DNA of 42,184 bases, from the IMG/VR virus record IMGVR_UViG_3300042516_001369, positions 1-42,184 of that record. The stretch is one strand, 5' to 3'. Below the pieces are notes generated by a model. The model did not search any database, was not told where the DNA came from, and worked only from the letters and a program-made list of their open reading frames with translations. Positions 23,086 through 30,833 of this stretch are shown in pieces. This stretch comes from a virus. Numbering within the stretch: position 1 is the first letter of the stretch; every line of letters begins with the position of its first letter. A program made the translations under genes and the position numbers.

Positions 23086-24233
23086 TGGTCACGCTCAACA
23101 AGAACGGCAAGTACTGGCAGGCCAGGTGGACGGATCCCGTGACGGGCAGGCTCTGCCGGCGCGGGCTCGGCGCGCGCGTGCAGGTGACGCGCCAGCAGGC
23201 GGCCGCGCTCTGCAAGCTCATCGCCGACGAGGTGTCGCACAACGCGCTCGCGTCGCTTGAGCCGGCGCCCGCGCCGGAGCCGCCGCCGTCTCCGACCATC
23301 GCCGAGTTCCGCGACCGATGGCTCGCGCAGCAGCACTCGCTGATGGAGTCGACCATGCGGATGCACCAGCGTTACTGGCGCATGATCTGCGAGCAGTTCG
23401 GCACGAGCACCAGGCTCGACGAGGTCACGCCGGACATGGTGCTCGACGCGCGCATCCGCATGGGTTCTCGAGCCGACCTGCTGCACGGCGCCGGCACGCT
23501 GCGCCGCGCCAAGGCCGAGACGACGATCGCACGGATGTGCCGCAACGCGCGCAAGTACTGGCACGACGCCGTCCGCGACGGCCTCGCGCACGGCAACCCG
23601 TGGACCGCCGTCCGCACGACGGCCCCGGAGATCCAGGTGCCGCGCCGGGTCCTCACCGACGACGAGGTCGAGCGCATCATGCGCCACTCGAAGGGCGGGG
23701 TGCGCCTGGTGATCGCGCTGTGCTACTTCGCCGGCCTGCGCCGGCACGAGGCGATCGGGCTGCGCTGGGAGCACGTCGACTTCGACCGCAACCGGATCGT
23801 CGTATGGCCCAAGGCATACGTCGTGACGAGCAAGCACAAGCACCGGGAAGTCAGGCTCGAGCCGCGCCTGGCAGAGATCCTGCGGGAGGCCCCGCGCACG
23901 AGCGAGCGCGTCGTCGGCAGCGTCACCGAGGCCCGTGCATGGCTCGACATGAAGAACGCAGCCGTGAAGGCCGGCGTCACCGGCGACGTCTCGTACCAGC
24001 TCATGCGTTCGAGCCGCGAGAACCACTGGTTCGCGGCCGGCTACCCGGCCAACGTCGTCACGAGCTGGGTCGGGCACTCCCCGCAGGTCGCGGCAAAGCA
24101 CTACCGCGGCGTGGCCGAGCGGTACTACACCGATGAAGCACCTGCTTCACCGCAGTCGGCCGCGAGCGAGATCGCCGCGCTCCGCGAACAACTGCAAGCC
24201 CTTCAAGCCGCCATACTTGGGCGCGCGTCCTGA
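23082..24233 (+). CDS. int: Tyrosine recombinase/integrase
   Basis: 383 residues; an AGGGGGG ribosome-binding site precedes ATG 23082. An N-terminal Arm-binding-like segment ('NGKYWQARWTDPVTGR'), a SAM-like core-binding helical domain (about 70-180), then the catalytic domain: R220 in 'AGLRRHEAIGLRW', Lys at 251/253, R309 in 'QLMRSSRENHW', H332 in 'WVGHS' and nucleophile Y341 in 'AAKHY'. The usual His of the H-x-x-R box is replaced by Gln306, a tolerated variant. A Leu/Ala-rich C-terminal helix follows. It would integrate phage DNA into the host chromosome, implying a temperate life cycle. Confidence 0.93.
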   Translation: MMVTLNKNGKYWQARWTDPVTGRLCRRGLGARVQVTRQQAAALCKLIADEVSHNALASLEPAPAPEPPPSPTIAEFRDRWLAQQHSLMESTMRMHQRYWRMICEQFGTSTRLDEVTPDMVLDARIRMGSRADLLHGAGTLRRAKAETTIARMCRNARKYWHDAVRDGLAHGNPWTAVRTTAPEIQVPRRVLTDDEVERIMRHSKGGVRLVIALCYFAGLRRHEAIGLRWEHVDFDRNRIVVWPKAYVVTSKHKHREVRLEPRLAEILREAPRTSERVVGSVTEARAWLDMKNAAVKAGVTGDVSYQLMRSSRENHWFAAGYPANVVTSWVGHSPQVAAKHYRGVAERYYTDEAPASPQSAASEIAALREQLQALQAAILGRAS

Positions 24234-24240
24234 ATATTCA
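24231..24240. repeat. TGAATATTCA palindrome at the integrase stop
   Basis: A perfect 10-bp AT-rich palindrome whose first three bases are the integrase stop codon. Its location directly behind int makes it a possible component of an attachment site, but no core or arm sites were recognised. Confidence 0.35.
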
Positions 24241-24262
24241 AGGAATCCTCCTCGAAATGCCG

Positions 24263-24290
24263 TTGACAAGAAGGGGCGATTGTTTACAGT
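24263..24290 (+). promoter_or_regulatory. Promoter P3 with overlapping dyad
   Basis: -35 TTGACA (24263-24268), 16-bp spacer, -10 TACAGT (24285-24290). A perfect 6-bp dyad, GGGGCG (24273-24278) and CGCCCC (24292-24297), brackets the -10, suitable for a repressor operator. It would drive the recombination and replication genes. Confidence 0.7.
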
Positions 24291-24339
24291 ACGCCCCAAA
24301 GCGGGACGTTCACCGTAAGAACGGCCGCCAAGCGCAACA

Positions 24340-24381
24340 GGCGCGCGTGAAGTAGTCCTTTCTGGCCCATTCACGCGCGCC
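24340..24381 (+). promoter_or_regulatory. 12-bp leader hairpin upstream of the recT-like gene
   Basis: GGCGCGCGTGAA (24340-24351) pairs perfectly with TTCACGCGCGCC (24370-24381) across an 18-base loop. It lies in the 5' leader between P3 and the start codon at 24404 and ends 10 bases before the Shine-Dalgarno sequence. No U-run follows, so transcript stability, attenuation or protein binding are likelier than termination. Confidence 0.65.
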
Positions 24382-24386
24382 ATGAC

Positions 24387-24403
24387 TCCCCAAGGAGGGG
24401 ATC
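24387..24403 (+). promoter_or_regulatory. Ribosome-binding site partly held in a small stem
   Basis: CCCC (24388-24391) can pair with GGGG (24397-24400) around AAGGA, so the strong AAGGAGGGG Shine-Dalgarno sequence lies in its own small hairpin just before ATG 24404. Confidence 0.4.
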
Positions 24404-25360
24404 ATGGCAGGAAGCACAGAGGTAACCGTGGCGCCGGCGAGTCCGGCGCCACACGCGGCAAGTGCGATTTCGGTGTTCGGGGGCATGGCCGGAGATCCGA
24501 TCTCCATTGGTCGTGTCTTTGCAGAGAGCGGGTTCTTCCCCGACATCAAGAGCGCCTCGCAGGCGGCGGTGAAGCTCATCTTCGGCCGCGGCCTCGGCTT
24601 GAGCGACTACGACTCGATGACCCTCCACCTGGTGGAAGGGAAGATCGTGATGCCGGCCCACCTGATGGCCGCCGCGATCAAGAAGAGCCGCTACGACTAT
24701 CGCGCCGACGTGACGCCGTCGTCGTGCACGATCACGTTCTTCGATCGCACCGGCGGCAAGGCCGAGAAGATCGGGACCACGACGTGGACGCTCGAGGACG
24801 CCAAGCGCGCCGGCCTGGCCGATCGGCAGAACTGGCGCCGCTACCCGTCGGCGATGCTGTTCGCGCGCTGCATCAGCGCCGGCTACAAGCAGCACTGCCC
24901 AGACGCGCTGGGGCACAGCCCCGTCTACGTGGAATCCATGGGGGAACTCGAAATCGAGTCCGCGCCGCCGCGCGTCGCGTTCTCGCGGCCCGTCGACGTT
25001 GACGCACAGCCCATCCTGACTGCCGAGGTGGTGCCGCAGGACCAGACGACGGATCCTGCGCCCACCTCGGCGTCAACTATGACGCGCCGCGACAACCTTT
25101 CTGACAGCGGCCAGGACGAGTTCAGCGCCGTCGAGGCCGCCGTGACCAAGACCGGCGAAGGGAAGTTCGGGCCATGGGAACTGGTGGTGCTCAAGACCGC
25201 CGAGGGTCCGTCGTTCTCGACCCTCAACAAGCGGATGGCCGCGCAGATGCGCGATGCGGCCAGCGACGGCGCGCGCGTCCGGATCACCTGGGACCGAACC
25301 AAGAAGGGCGGCCTTGAGTGCAAGGAGCTGGTGAAGCTCGCGGAAACGGGGGACGCGTGA
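24404..25360 (+). CDS. RecT-like single-strand annealing recombinase
   Basis: 318 residues. The core 'HLMAAAIKKSRYDYRADVTP' followed by 'TTTWTLEDAKRAGLADRQNW' and 'RYPSAMLFARCISAGYKQHC' is the conserved block of phage RecT-family annealing proteins, including the W-x-x-x-D-A-K-R-A-G and Y-P-x-x-M-L-x-A-R motifs. The C-terminal ~90 residues form a separate domain. It anneals complementary strands during recombination-dependent replication and concatemer formation. It pairs with the nuclease gene directly downstream (GTGA overlap), the normal RecE/RecT or Exo/Beta arrangement. Confidence 0.85.
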   Translation: MAGSTEVTVAPASPAPHAASAISVFGGMAGDPISIGRVFAESGFFPDIKSASQAAVKLIFGRGLGLSDYDSMTLHLVEGKIVMPAHLMAAAIKKSRYDYRADVTPSSCTITFFDRTGGKAEKIGTTTWTLEDAKRAGLADRQNWRRYPSAMLFARCISAGYKQHCPDALGHSPVYVESMGELEIESAPPRVAFSRPVDVDAQPILTAEVVPQDQTTDPAPTSASTMTRRDNLSDSGQDEFSAVEAAVTKTGEGKFGPWELVVLKTAEGPSFSTLNKRMAAQMRDAASDGARVRITWDRTKKGGLECKELVKLAETGDA

Positions 25361-26175
25361 ACACTCCGGTTCCCGGCTGCTACCCGTCCGTTCCGGCCGA
25401 CCAGTACCACGCATGGGAAGCGTGCTCGAGCACGGCTCTGCGTGCGCTCATGCGATCGTCCCCTGCTCATGCGAAGGTCGGAATGGTCGACGGCGACAGC
25501 CCGTCCCTGCGCCTCGGAACGGCGGTCCACACGGCCGTCCTCGAGCCGCACCGGTTCGCGTCCGACATTCGGGTCGAGCCGAAGGTGGACAGGCGAACCA
25601 AGGAAGGCAAGGCACTGTGGGAGTCGTTCGAGATGTCGATGATGACGGGGCAGACCCGCATCAGCGAGGAGCAGCTGCTCGTGGTCCAGGCAATTCAGGA
25701 CCGCGTGTGGAACTCGAAGTCGGCGTGCGGCCTGCTCGACGAAGCGGCGCACCGTGAGTACTCGGTCGTCGCGGAGGTCGAGGGAGTTCTCTGCAAGGCG
25801 CGCTGCGACGGCTACGGCGGCGGGCTGATCCTCGACGTCAAGACCACGAGCGGACTCGCATCGCACGACGAGTTCGCGAAGACGATGTGGAACTTCGGCT
25901 ACGCCGTGCAGGCACAGCTCTATCGCATGGTGCTGAACCGCGCCGGCCTGAAAGCCGACCGCTTTGCGTGGATCGTGTGCGAGACGAACGCGCCGCACGG
26001 GGTCGCCTGCTATTCGATCGACGCGAGCCTGCTCGACTCGTTCGAGCCGCTGGTGGTCAACGCGCTGCACCGCTGGGCCGACTGCGAGCACACGAAGTCG
26101 TGGCCAGCGTATCCGGACGAGGTCGTCGGGCTCGAGCTCCCGTCGTGGATGACAAGGCAACTCGAGGTGATCTGA
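25357..26175 (+). CDS. RecE-like PD-(D/E)XK exonuclease (DUF3799-like)
   Basis: 272 residues from a GTG overlapping the recT-like stop. 'LRLGTAVHTAVLEP' (about 51-64) is the conserved G-x-x-x-H motif. The nuclease core is 'VLCKARCDGYGGGLILDVKT', with D151 and D160-x-K162, followed by 'YAVQAQLYRMVL', the Q-x-x-x-Y motif of the RecB/Exo VIII-type family. It should resect duplex DNA to 3' tails for the annealing protein. Missing long RecE N-terminal regions are normal for phage versions. Confidence 0.85.
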   Translation: MNTPVPGCYPSVPADQYHAWEACSSTALRALMRSSPAHAKVGMVDGDSPSLRLGTAVHTAVLEPHRFASDIRVEPKVDRRTKEGKALWESFEMSMMTGQTRISEEQLLVVQAIQDRVWNSKSACGLLDEAAHREYSVVAEVEGVLCKARCDGYGGGLILDVKTTSGLASHDEFAKTMWNFGYAVQAQLYRMVLNRAGLKADRFAWIVCETNAPHGVACYSIDASLLDSFEPLVVNALHRWADCEHTKSWPAYPDEVVGLELPSWMTRQLEVI

Positions 26176-26176
26176 C

Positions 26177-26779
26177 ATGGCGAACGAGCTGGACACGGAA
26201 CGTCTGGCCCAACTCGAACGGATCGTCGAAGACGGCGCAAGGCAGTTCGTCGCGGTCGGAGAGGCACTCCGCGAGATCAGGGACAGAAGGCTCTTCAAGG
26301 CGAGCCACGACTCCTTCTCGGCATACGTCGAGGAGCGGTTCGGTTTCACTTCGCGCTGGGCGAACAAGCTCATCAAGCGCGAGGAGCCGAAGCGCGAGGT
26401 CGTCGACCTCGACGAAGGACCTGACCTCGACGAGGTGATCGAGGTGGAGGAGCCCGTGCGGGTCGACGCCGAGGTGGTCGACCCGATGCACGAGGCGAAG
26501 GTCGAGTTCAGCCGCGCGTTCGACGCCGTGCTCCAGGCCCGGCGCGCGGTCCTGTCGCTGCTGAAGGGCCCGCACGCCGCGTGGCTCCAGCAGCAGGCGA
26601 TCGACGCCGCGATGACCAACCTGATGTCGGAGCTCAAGTGGGGGGCGCCGGGTCGCTCGTGCCCGCAAGCCGGCGATCACGGCAAGCGGTGCAGGTGCAA
26701 GGGTCTTGGGTGGATACCGCAATCGCAAATCGGACAGGAGGGGAACGGAAATGGTCGTGGCAATCGACGAGAAGGCTGA
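26177..26779 (+). CDS. Putative DNA-binding protein with C-terminal Cys knuckle
   Basis: 200 residues. Residues ~10-70 ('VAVGEALREIRDRRLFKASH', then 'SFSAYVEERFGFTSRWANKL') match the pattern of phage proteins in which a long helix precedes a helix-turn-helix. An acidic linker follows (35 residues rich in Asp/Glu/Val), then a helical region and a C-terminal 'SCPQAGDHGKRCRCKGLGW' that could bind zinc. Located in the replication operon; a DNA-binding replication or regulatory function is inferred. Confidence 0.7.
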   Translation: MANELDTERLAQLERIVEDGARQFVAVGEALREIRDRRLFKASHDSFSAYVEERFGFTSRWANKLIKREEPKREVVDLDEGPDLDEVIEVEEPVRVDAEVVDPMHEAKVEFSRAFDAVLQARRAVLSLLKGPHAAWLQQQAIDAAMTNLMSELKWGAPGRSCPQAGDHGKRCRCKGLGWIPQSQIGQEGNGNGRGNRREG

Positions 26780-27035
26780 TCGGCTGATTCAACGGGACAA
26801 GCTCGACGAGCTGATGCGGATCGACGCAGGCTTCCGCAAGAGCGGAGCGGCGTACTGCATCCTCGTGTCGAGCCTGCTGGTCAAGGACGACCTCGACGAT
26901 GTCGACCGGCGCGTCCTGCTGAACCTCCAGGCCGACATGATCTACAAGGCCGAGATCCTCATGGAGGTGAGCCCGTCGCTGCGGGCACGGGCCGAGCGGC
27001 ACCTCCGCTTGCTGCGGAAGGAAGTGACGCAGTGA
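26751..27035 (+). CDS. Small helical hypothetical protein
   Basis: 94 residues when started at ATG 26751, which has a GGAGGGGAACGG upstream; longer in-frame starts would lie deep inside the previous gene. All-helical appearance with many charged residues ('DEKADRLIQRDKLDELMRID'), no motif. It overlaps the preceding gene by 29 bases and the next by four. Confidence 0.6.
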   Translation: MVVAIDEKADRLIQRDKLDELMRIDAGFRKSGAAYCILVSSLLVKDDLDDVDRRVLLNLQADMIYKAEILMEVSPSLRARAERHLRLLRKEVTQ

Positions 27036-27298
27036 GCGACCGGCGCAAGGACGCGCACCCGTTGCTGTTCGACGGATGCGACAAGGCAATCATCGGATAC
27101 ATCAGCCGCTGCGGGCAGGTTCCGATGGTCGTCTACGACTGGGAACGACTCGTTCGCGTCTTTGAGAAGCAAGGGATGACGAACGAGGAGGCCGACGAGT
27201 GGGTTGCCTTCAACTGCGAAGGCGCCTGGCTTGGATCCGGTACGCCTGGAATCCTGCATCGCGGCAACGCAGACGCCGTGAAGGAGGCGATCGAATGA
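27032..27298 (+). CDS. Conserved phage protein of unknown function
   Basis: 88 residues from a GTG overlapping the upstream stop. 'AIIGYISRCGQVPMVVYDWE' and 'GMTNEEADEWVAFNCEGAWL' followed by G-S-G-T-P form a pattern I recognise from many short proteins of unrelated tailed phages (R-C-G-Q, Y-D, E-E-A, N-x-x-G-A-W, G-x-G-T-P). Function is unestablished. It precedes the helicase gene, overlapping by ATGA. Confidence 0.75.
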   Translation: MSDRRKDAHPLLFDGCDKAIIGYISRCGQVPMVVYDWERLVRVFEKQGMTNEEADEWVAFNCEGAWLGSGTPGILHRGNADAVKEAIE

Positions 27299-28917
27299 AC
27301 CTCCGCCCGTATCAGGAGCACGCCGTCGCCGCCGTGGAGCAGGCGCACGCCGAGCACCAGGCGGCACTCCTCGTGCTGCCGACCGGCTGCGGTAAGACGG
27401 TCGTGTTCAGCCACCTGGCCGCCCGCCAGCCGAAGCGGACCCTCATCCTCGCGCACCGGCAGGAGCTCGTCGAGCAGGCGGCCGAGAAGATCCGGGCCGT
27501 CACCGGCGAGCACGCGGCCATCGAAATGGGCAACCGCTACAGCCAGGAGCGCGGCGTTTACGCGGCCGCGAAGGTCGTCGTCGCCAGCGTGCAGACCATG
27601 ATCGCCGGGTTCAGCGGGAAGCGGCGCATGGATCGGTTCCGGCCGAACGACTTCGGGCTTGTCGTCGTCGACGAGGCGCATCACTCGGCCGCGAACTCCT
27701 ACCGCGCGGTGATCGAGTACTTCACCAAGCACAGCGGCGCGCGCGTCCTGGGCGTGACCGCGACGCCTGACCGAGGCGACAAGAAGGGGCTCGGCGACGT
27801 CTTCCAGACGATTGCCTACCAGTACGAGGTTGCGGACGCGATCTCCGACGGCTGGCTCGTCCCGGTGACGCAGCAGATCGTGCACGTCAAGAGCCTCGAC
27901 TTCAGCGAGGTGCGCTCGCGCGGCGGCGACTTCATGGAGGCCGACCTCGCACGGGTGATGCAGTACGAGAAGACGCTCCAGGGCGTCGTCGCACCGGCGC
28001 AGGAACTCACCTCGAAGCTGCGGACCGTCGTGTTCGCGACGAGCGTCGACCACGCTGACCGGATGGCCGAGATGTGGAATCGCTATGACGCCGGGTGCGC
28101 CCGTTCCGTGAGCGGCCGCATGAACCGCGACGAGCGCCGGCAGCTGCTGACGGCATTCGCGCGCGGCGACTTCCGCGTCCTGACCTCGTGCATGGTGCTG
28201 ACGGAGGGCTGGGACTGCCCGGCCGTCGAGGCGGTCGTCATGGCCCGGCCGACCAAGAGCAGGGCGCTCTACGCGCAGATGCTCGGCCGGGGCACGCGCC
28301 CGCTTCCTGGGCTCGTCGACGGCGTGGAGGATGCCTACGAGCGCCGCCTCCGCATCGAGACGAGCACGAAGCCCGAGCTCAAGGTGCTCGACTTCACGGG
28401 AAACAGCGCGCAGCACAAGCTGGTGTGCGCCATCGACATCCTTCGGCCCGACGCCTCGGTGGAGGTGCGGGAGATCGCCGTTCGCAAGGCCGCGAGCGGG
28501 ATCCGAGTCGACACGGCCGTCGACGAAGCCGAGGAGGAGGAACGCGCTCGGAGGGACCAGGCCCGACGCGAGCAGGAGGCTCGCCGTGCCGCCCTCCGGG
28601 CGCGCGCCACCTACAGCGTGGCCGCGATGAACCCGTTCGACGTGATCGGGCGGGCGCCGCCGAAGGCGACCGCGTTCGACCGGACCCGCCAGATCAGCGA
28701 CGGGATGCGGAACGTCCTGCTGAAGGGCGGCGTTGATCCCGACGGCATGAACTACGCCGAGGCCAAGGCGATGTGCGCCGAGATCGTGCGGCGTTGGAAG
28801 GCCGGGCTCTGCACATTGAAGCAGGCCAAGTACCTGAAGGACATGGGGCACAGCCCCGACTGCACGCGCGAGGAGGCGCGGCGGATTCTCGATTCAGCAT
28901 GGAGGAAGACAGCGTGA
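27295..28917 (+). CDS. Superfamily 2 DEAD/DEAH-box helicase
   Basis: 540 residues. Q-motif-like 'LRPYQEHAV' at the start, Walker A 'LPTGCGKT' (28-35), motif Ia 'ILAHRQELVEQA', DEAH box at 126-129 ('VVDEAHHS'), motif III 'VTATPDRGD' from 154, and motif VI 'QMLGRGTRPLPG' from 328. The last ~100 residues are an extra helical domain ('KQAKYLKDMGHSPDCTREEA'). It is a DNA-dependent ATPase of the type III restriction/UvsW-like group and unlike the hexameric T7 gp4 helicase. It probably unwinds or remodels recombination and replication intermediates alongside the RecT-like protein. Confidence 0.92.
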   Translation: MNLRPYQEHAVAAVEQAHAEHQAALLVLPTGCGKTVVFSHLAARQPKRTLILAHRQELVEQAAEKIRAVTGEHAAIEMGNRYSQERGVYAAAKVVVASVQTMIAGFSGKRRMDRFRPNDFGLVVVDEAHHSAANSYRAVIEYFTKHSGARVLGVTATPDRGDKKGLGDVFQTIAYQYEVADAISDGWLVPVTQQIVHVKSLDFSEVRSRGGDFMEADLARVMQYEKTLQGVVAPAQELTSKLRTVVFATSVDHADRMAEMWNRYDAGCARSVSGRMNRDERRQLLTAFARGDFRVLTSCMVLTEGWDCPAVEAVVMARPTKSRALYAQMLGRGTRPLPGLVDGVEDAYERRLRIETSTKPELKVLDFTGNSAQHKLVCAIDILRPDASVEVREIAVRKAASGIRVDTAVDEAEEEERARRDQARREQEARRAALRARATYSVAAMNPFDVIGRAPPKATAFDRTRQISDGMRNVLLKGGVDPDGMNYAEAKAMCAEIVRRWKAGLCTLKQAKYLKDMGHSPDCTREEARRILDSAWRKTA

Positions 28918-29093
28918 GGAAGAAGCGTCGCAAGCCGGTCACGTTCGAGCAGGCAGAGGAGATTCGACGTCTCGTCCGTGGCGGAGCAACCTTGACGGTC
29001 ATCTGCGAGCGGTACGGGATCTCGAAGCCGTACGCAAGCTTGATCGCTCGCAACCTTCGGAAGAAGCGGAGGCCAGCCAATGTCGCAGCGTGA
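28914..29093 (+). CDS. Small helix-turn-helix protein
   Basis: 59 residues from GTG 28914, which overlaps the helicase stop (GTGA) and has GGAGGAAG six bases upstream; an ATG at 28899 is possible but less well placed. 'TFEQAEEIRRLVRGGATLTV' then 'ICERYGISKPYASLIARNLR' is a classic helix-turn-helix resembling resolvase/Trp-repressor types, flanked by basic ends. It could be a transcription regulator, the only one clearly visible besides the small protein at 22709. Confidence 0.75.
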   Translation: MRKKRRKPVTFEQAEEIRRLVRGGATLTVICERYGISKPYASLIARNLRKKRRPANVAA

Positions 29094-29343
29094 CGAGGGC
29101 GGGATCGTCGAGTGCGACGAGACGTGGGTCCGTTTCGAGTGGCCGTCGTTTCAGGTCCGGAACACCGGCTCCCAGAAGCTGCGCGTGAACGCCGAGATCG
29201 TGCACGGAGCGTACGAGGTTTCGTTCGAGGTGATTGAGCTCGATGACGTCGCTTGCCCCCGGACGATCTGCGAATTCAGCCTGTCGATCAACAGCCTCGA
29301 GCGGATGGTCAAGGTCGCCAGGGCGCAGGAGGGAATGCAATGA
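29080..29343 (+). CDS. Hypothetical protein
   Basis: 87 residues, acidic and beta-rich in appearance ('TWVRFEWPSFQVRNTGSQKL', 'EVSFEVIELDDVACP'), two Cys, no motif. Good GGAGG ribosome-binding site; overlaps the gene before by 14 bases and the primase by four (ATGA). Possibly a single-strand-DNA-binding or inhibitory small protein, but nothing in the sequence proves it. Confidence 0.6.
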   Translation: MSQRDEGGIVECDETWVRFEWPSFQVRNTGSQKLRVNAEIVHGAYEVSFEVIELDDVACPRTICEFSLSINSLERMVKVARAQEGMQ

Positions 29344-30209
29344 ACGGCAAGTGGATGCGGTGCAGTCGCCGGCACCCGTGCCCTGTCTGCGGTCACGCCG
29401 ACTGGTGCTGCTGGCTGTCGACCGGCGAGGTGTTCTGGTGCATGAGGTCGGGCGCCGGCAGCGTGCCGGGCTTTGAGCGCGGCAAGACGCACGTCAATGG
29501 CGGAACGGCGTGGCGACCGACCGTCGAGCCGCCGCCGCGCATGGCGCTGCGTCGTGACGAAGCCGAGGTCGTCCGCACCAAGAGCGCGATCCCGTGGAGC
29601 GTGATCCAGGTCGACTGCATGAACGAGATGACCGAGGACGGGCTGTATGACGCGGCGTCCATGCTCCGCATCCCGGCATCCTCGCTCCAGGCGTTTGACA
29701 TGGGATGGAGCGTCCACTGGAAGGCGTGGACGTTCCCGATGCGGCACCCTGTCAGCAAGCGCATCGTCGGCATCCGCACTCGGACTCCGTGCGGCAGGAA
29801 GTTTGCGCTCGCCGGAAGCAAGCAGGGATACTTCATGTGCACCTACGCAAGGCCGCAGCAGCGCGTGTTCCTCGTCGAGGGACCGACTGATGCCGCCGCG
29901 GTTCACTCGCTTGGCCTCGAGGCGATCGGCCGCGCGTCGTGCCTGCACCTGTCGCACGCGTTGCGCGATGCGCTGGCCGGCAGGACCGTGCTCGTCGTCG
30001 CCGACAACGACGAGGCCGGCCGGCGCGGGGCGTCGCGGGCTGCGGAGTTCCTCGACCGTTCCCGCGTGACCGTGATGTCTCCGCCGGCGCAGTTCAAGGA
30101 CATGAGGGCGTGGATCGCTGGCGGCGCGAACAGGCAGGACGTCGAGACTCTGGCAAGGGAGGCCATCGAAAATGCCGTGGAAGAGCAAGTTCAACGTATC
30201 TCCGCCTGA
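29340..30209 (+). CDS. DNA primase with zinc finger and TOPRIM domain
   Basis: 289 residues. N-terminal zinc ribbon with C14-x-x-C17 ('CPVCGHADWCCW') plus C23/24 and C34, then a ~120-residue linker domain and a TOPRIM domain: E180 in 'VFLVEGPTDAAAV' and D222-x-D224 in 'VLVVADNDEAGRRGA'. This is the architecture of phage DnaG-type primases but lacks the fused RecA-like hexameric helicase seen in T7 gp4. It should make primers for lagging-strand synthesis, using a host polymerase since none is encoded in view. Confidence 0.88.
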   Translation: MNGKWMRCSRRHPCPVCGHADWCCWLSTGEVFWCMRSGAGSVPGFERGKTHVNGGTAWRPTVEPPPRMALRRDEAEVVRTKSAIPWSVIQVDCMNEMTEDGLYDAASMLRIPASSLQAFDMGWSVHWKAWTFPMRHPVSKRIVGIRTRTPCGRKFALAGSKQGYFMCTYARPQQRVFLVEGPTDAAAVHSLGLEAIGRASCLHLSHALRDALAGRTVLVVADNDEAGRRGASRAAEFLDRSRVTVMSPPAQFKDMRAWIAGGANRQDVETLAREAIENAVEEQVQRISA

Positions 30210-30555
30210 CCAGCGCCGGTCGTTCGGCAGGACGTACGCATCAAAGGCGGAGAAGGAGTACGCGGATTGGTGTCGGGCGTGCCATTCCAGCGGCGCGTTC
30301 CAGCTCGTGCTCGAGCAGGTTTCGATCTGGCTCGGTGTCCCGGAGAACACCTACCGTCCTGATTTCTTCATCATCTTCGCCGACGGCTCGTACGAGTTCG
30401 TCGACGTGAAGGGCGTCGAGACGGCCGCGTTCAAGAAGACCGTGAGGCTGTGGAAGGCGTACGGTCCCTGCCGCCTGCGTGTCGTGAAGCGGAAGGGAAA
30501 GGGATTCGCGACCGCATACGTCGTCGAGAAGGGAGCGCAATGCCGCGCCGAATGA
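30172..30555 (+). CDS. DUF1064-type PD-(D/E)XK nuclease (Holliday-junction-resolvase-like)
   Basis: 127 residues, overlapping the primase end by 38 bases. 'YASKAEKEYADWCR' gives the conserved S-x-x-E, 'YRPDFFIIFADGSYEFVDVK' gives the catalytic P-D and D-x-K, and 'WKAYGPCRLRVVKR' follows; together these are the DUF1064/VRR-like pattern. It occupies the slot filled in T7 by endonuclease I, a junction resolvase, and probably processes branched DNA before packaging. The nuclease fold is well supported, the exact substrate is inference. Confidence 0.82.
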   Translation: MPWKSKFNVSPPDQRRSFGRTYASKAEKEYADWCRACHSSGAFQLVLEQVSIWLGVPENTYRPDFFIIFADGSYEFVDVKGVETAAFKKTVRLWKAYGPCRLRVVKRKGKGFATAYVVEKGAQCRAE

Positions 30556-30833
30556 TCGGAAGACCGAAGCGATACGTCCAGTCGAGGTTCGGACTGTTTG
30601 CCGCAATGAGCCCGCTCGAGGCGTGGTGCGACGATGGAAGCGCGTCGAGGTACGTCGAGATCCGTTGCAACAACAACGGAAACGATGGCTCATGGTCCGC
30701 GATGACCAGCCCGGATGAGGTCCGTCGGCTGGGCCAATGGCTCATGGCCGCAGCGGCGTGGATGGAGTCGTGCGATTCCATCGGTCCTGGCGCGCGGGAG
30801 GTTTCGGAGCAGCTCTACAAGGGAGAGGGATGA
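30540..30833 (+). CDS. Small hypothetical protein upstream of the RNA polymerase
   Basis: 97 residues from ATG 30540, overlapping the nuclease gene by 16 bases. It contains 'ASRYVEIRCNNNGNDGSWSA' and 'WLMAAAAWMESCDS', with no recognised motif. ATGA coupling to the polymerase gene suggests co-expression; a small regulator or inhibitor of a polymerase would fit this position but is speculation. Confidence 0.6.
   Translation: MPRRMIGRPKRYVQSRFGLFAAMSPLEAWCDDGSASRYVEIRCNNNGNDGSWSAMTSPDEVRRLGQWLMAAAAWMESCDSIGPGAREVSEQLYKGEG

Noticed and set aside
24231-24300. Attachment site immediately behind the integrase
   Set aside because: Only a 10-bp palindrome is visible; no repeated core, arm sites or tRNA-like sequence supports an att call.
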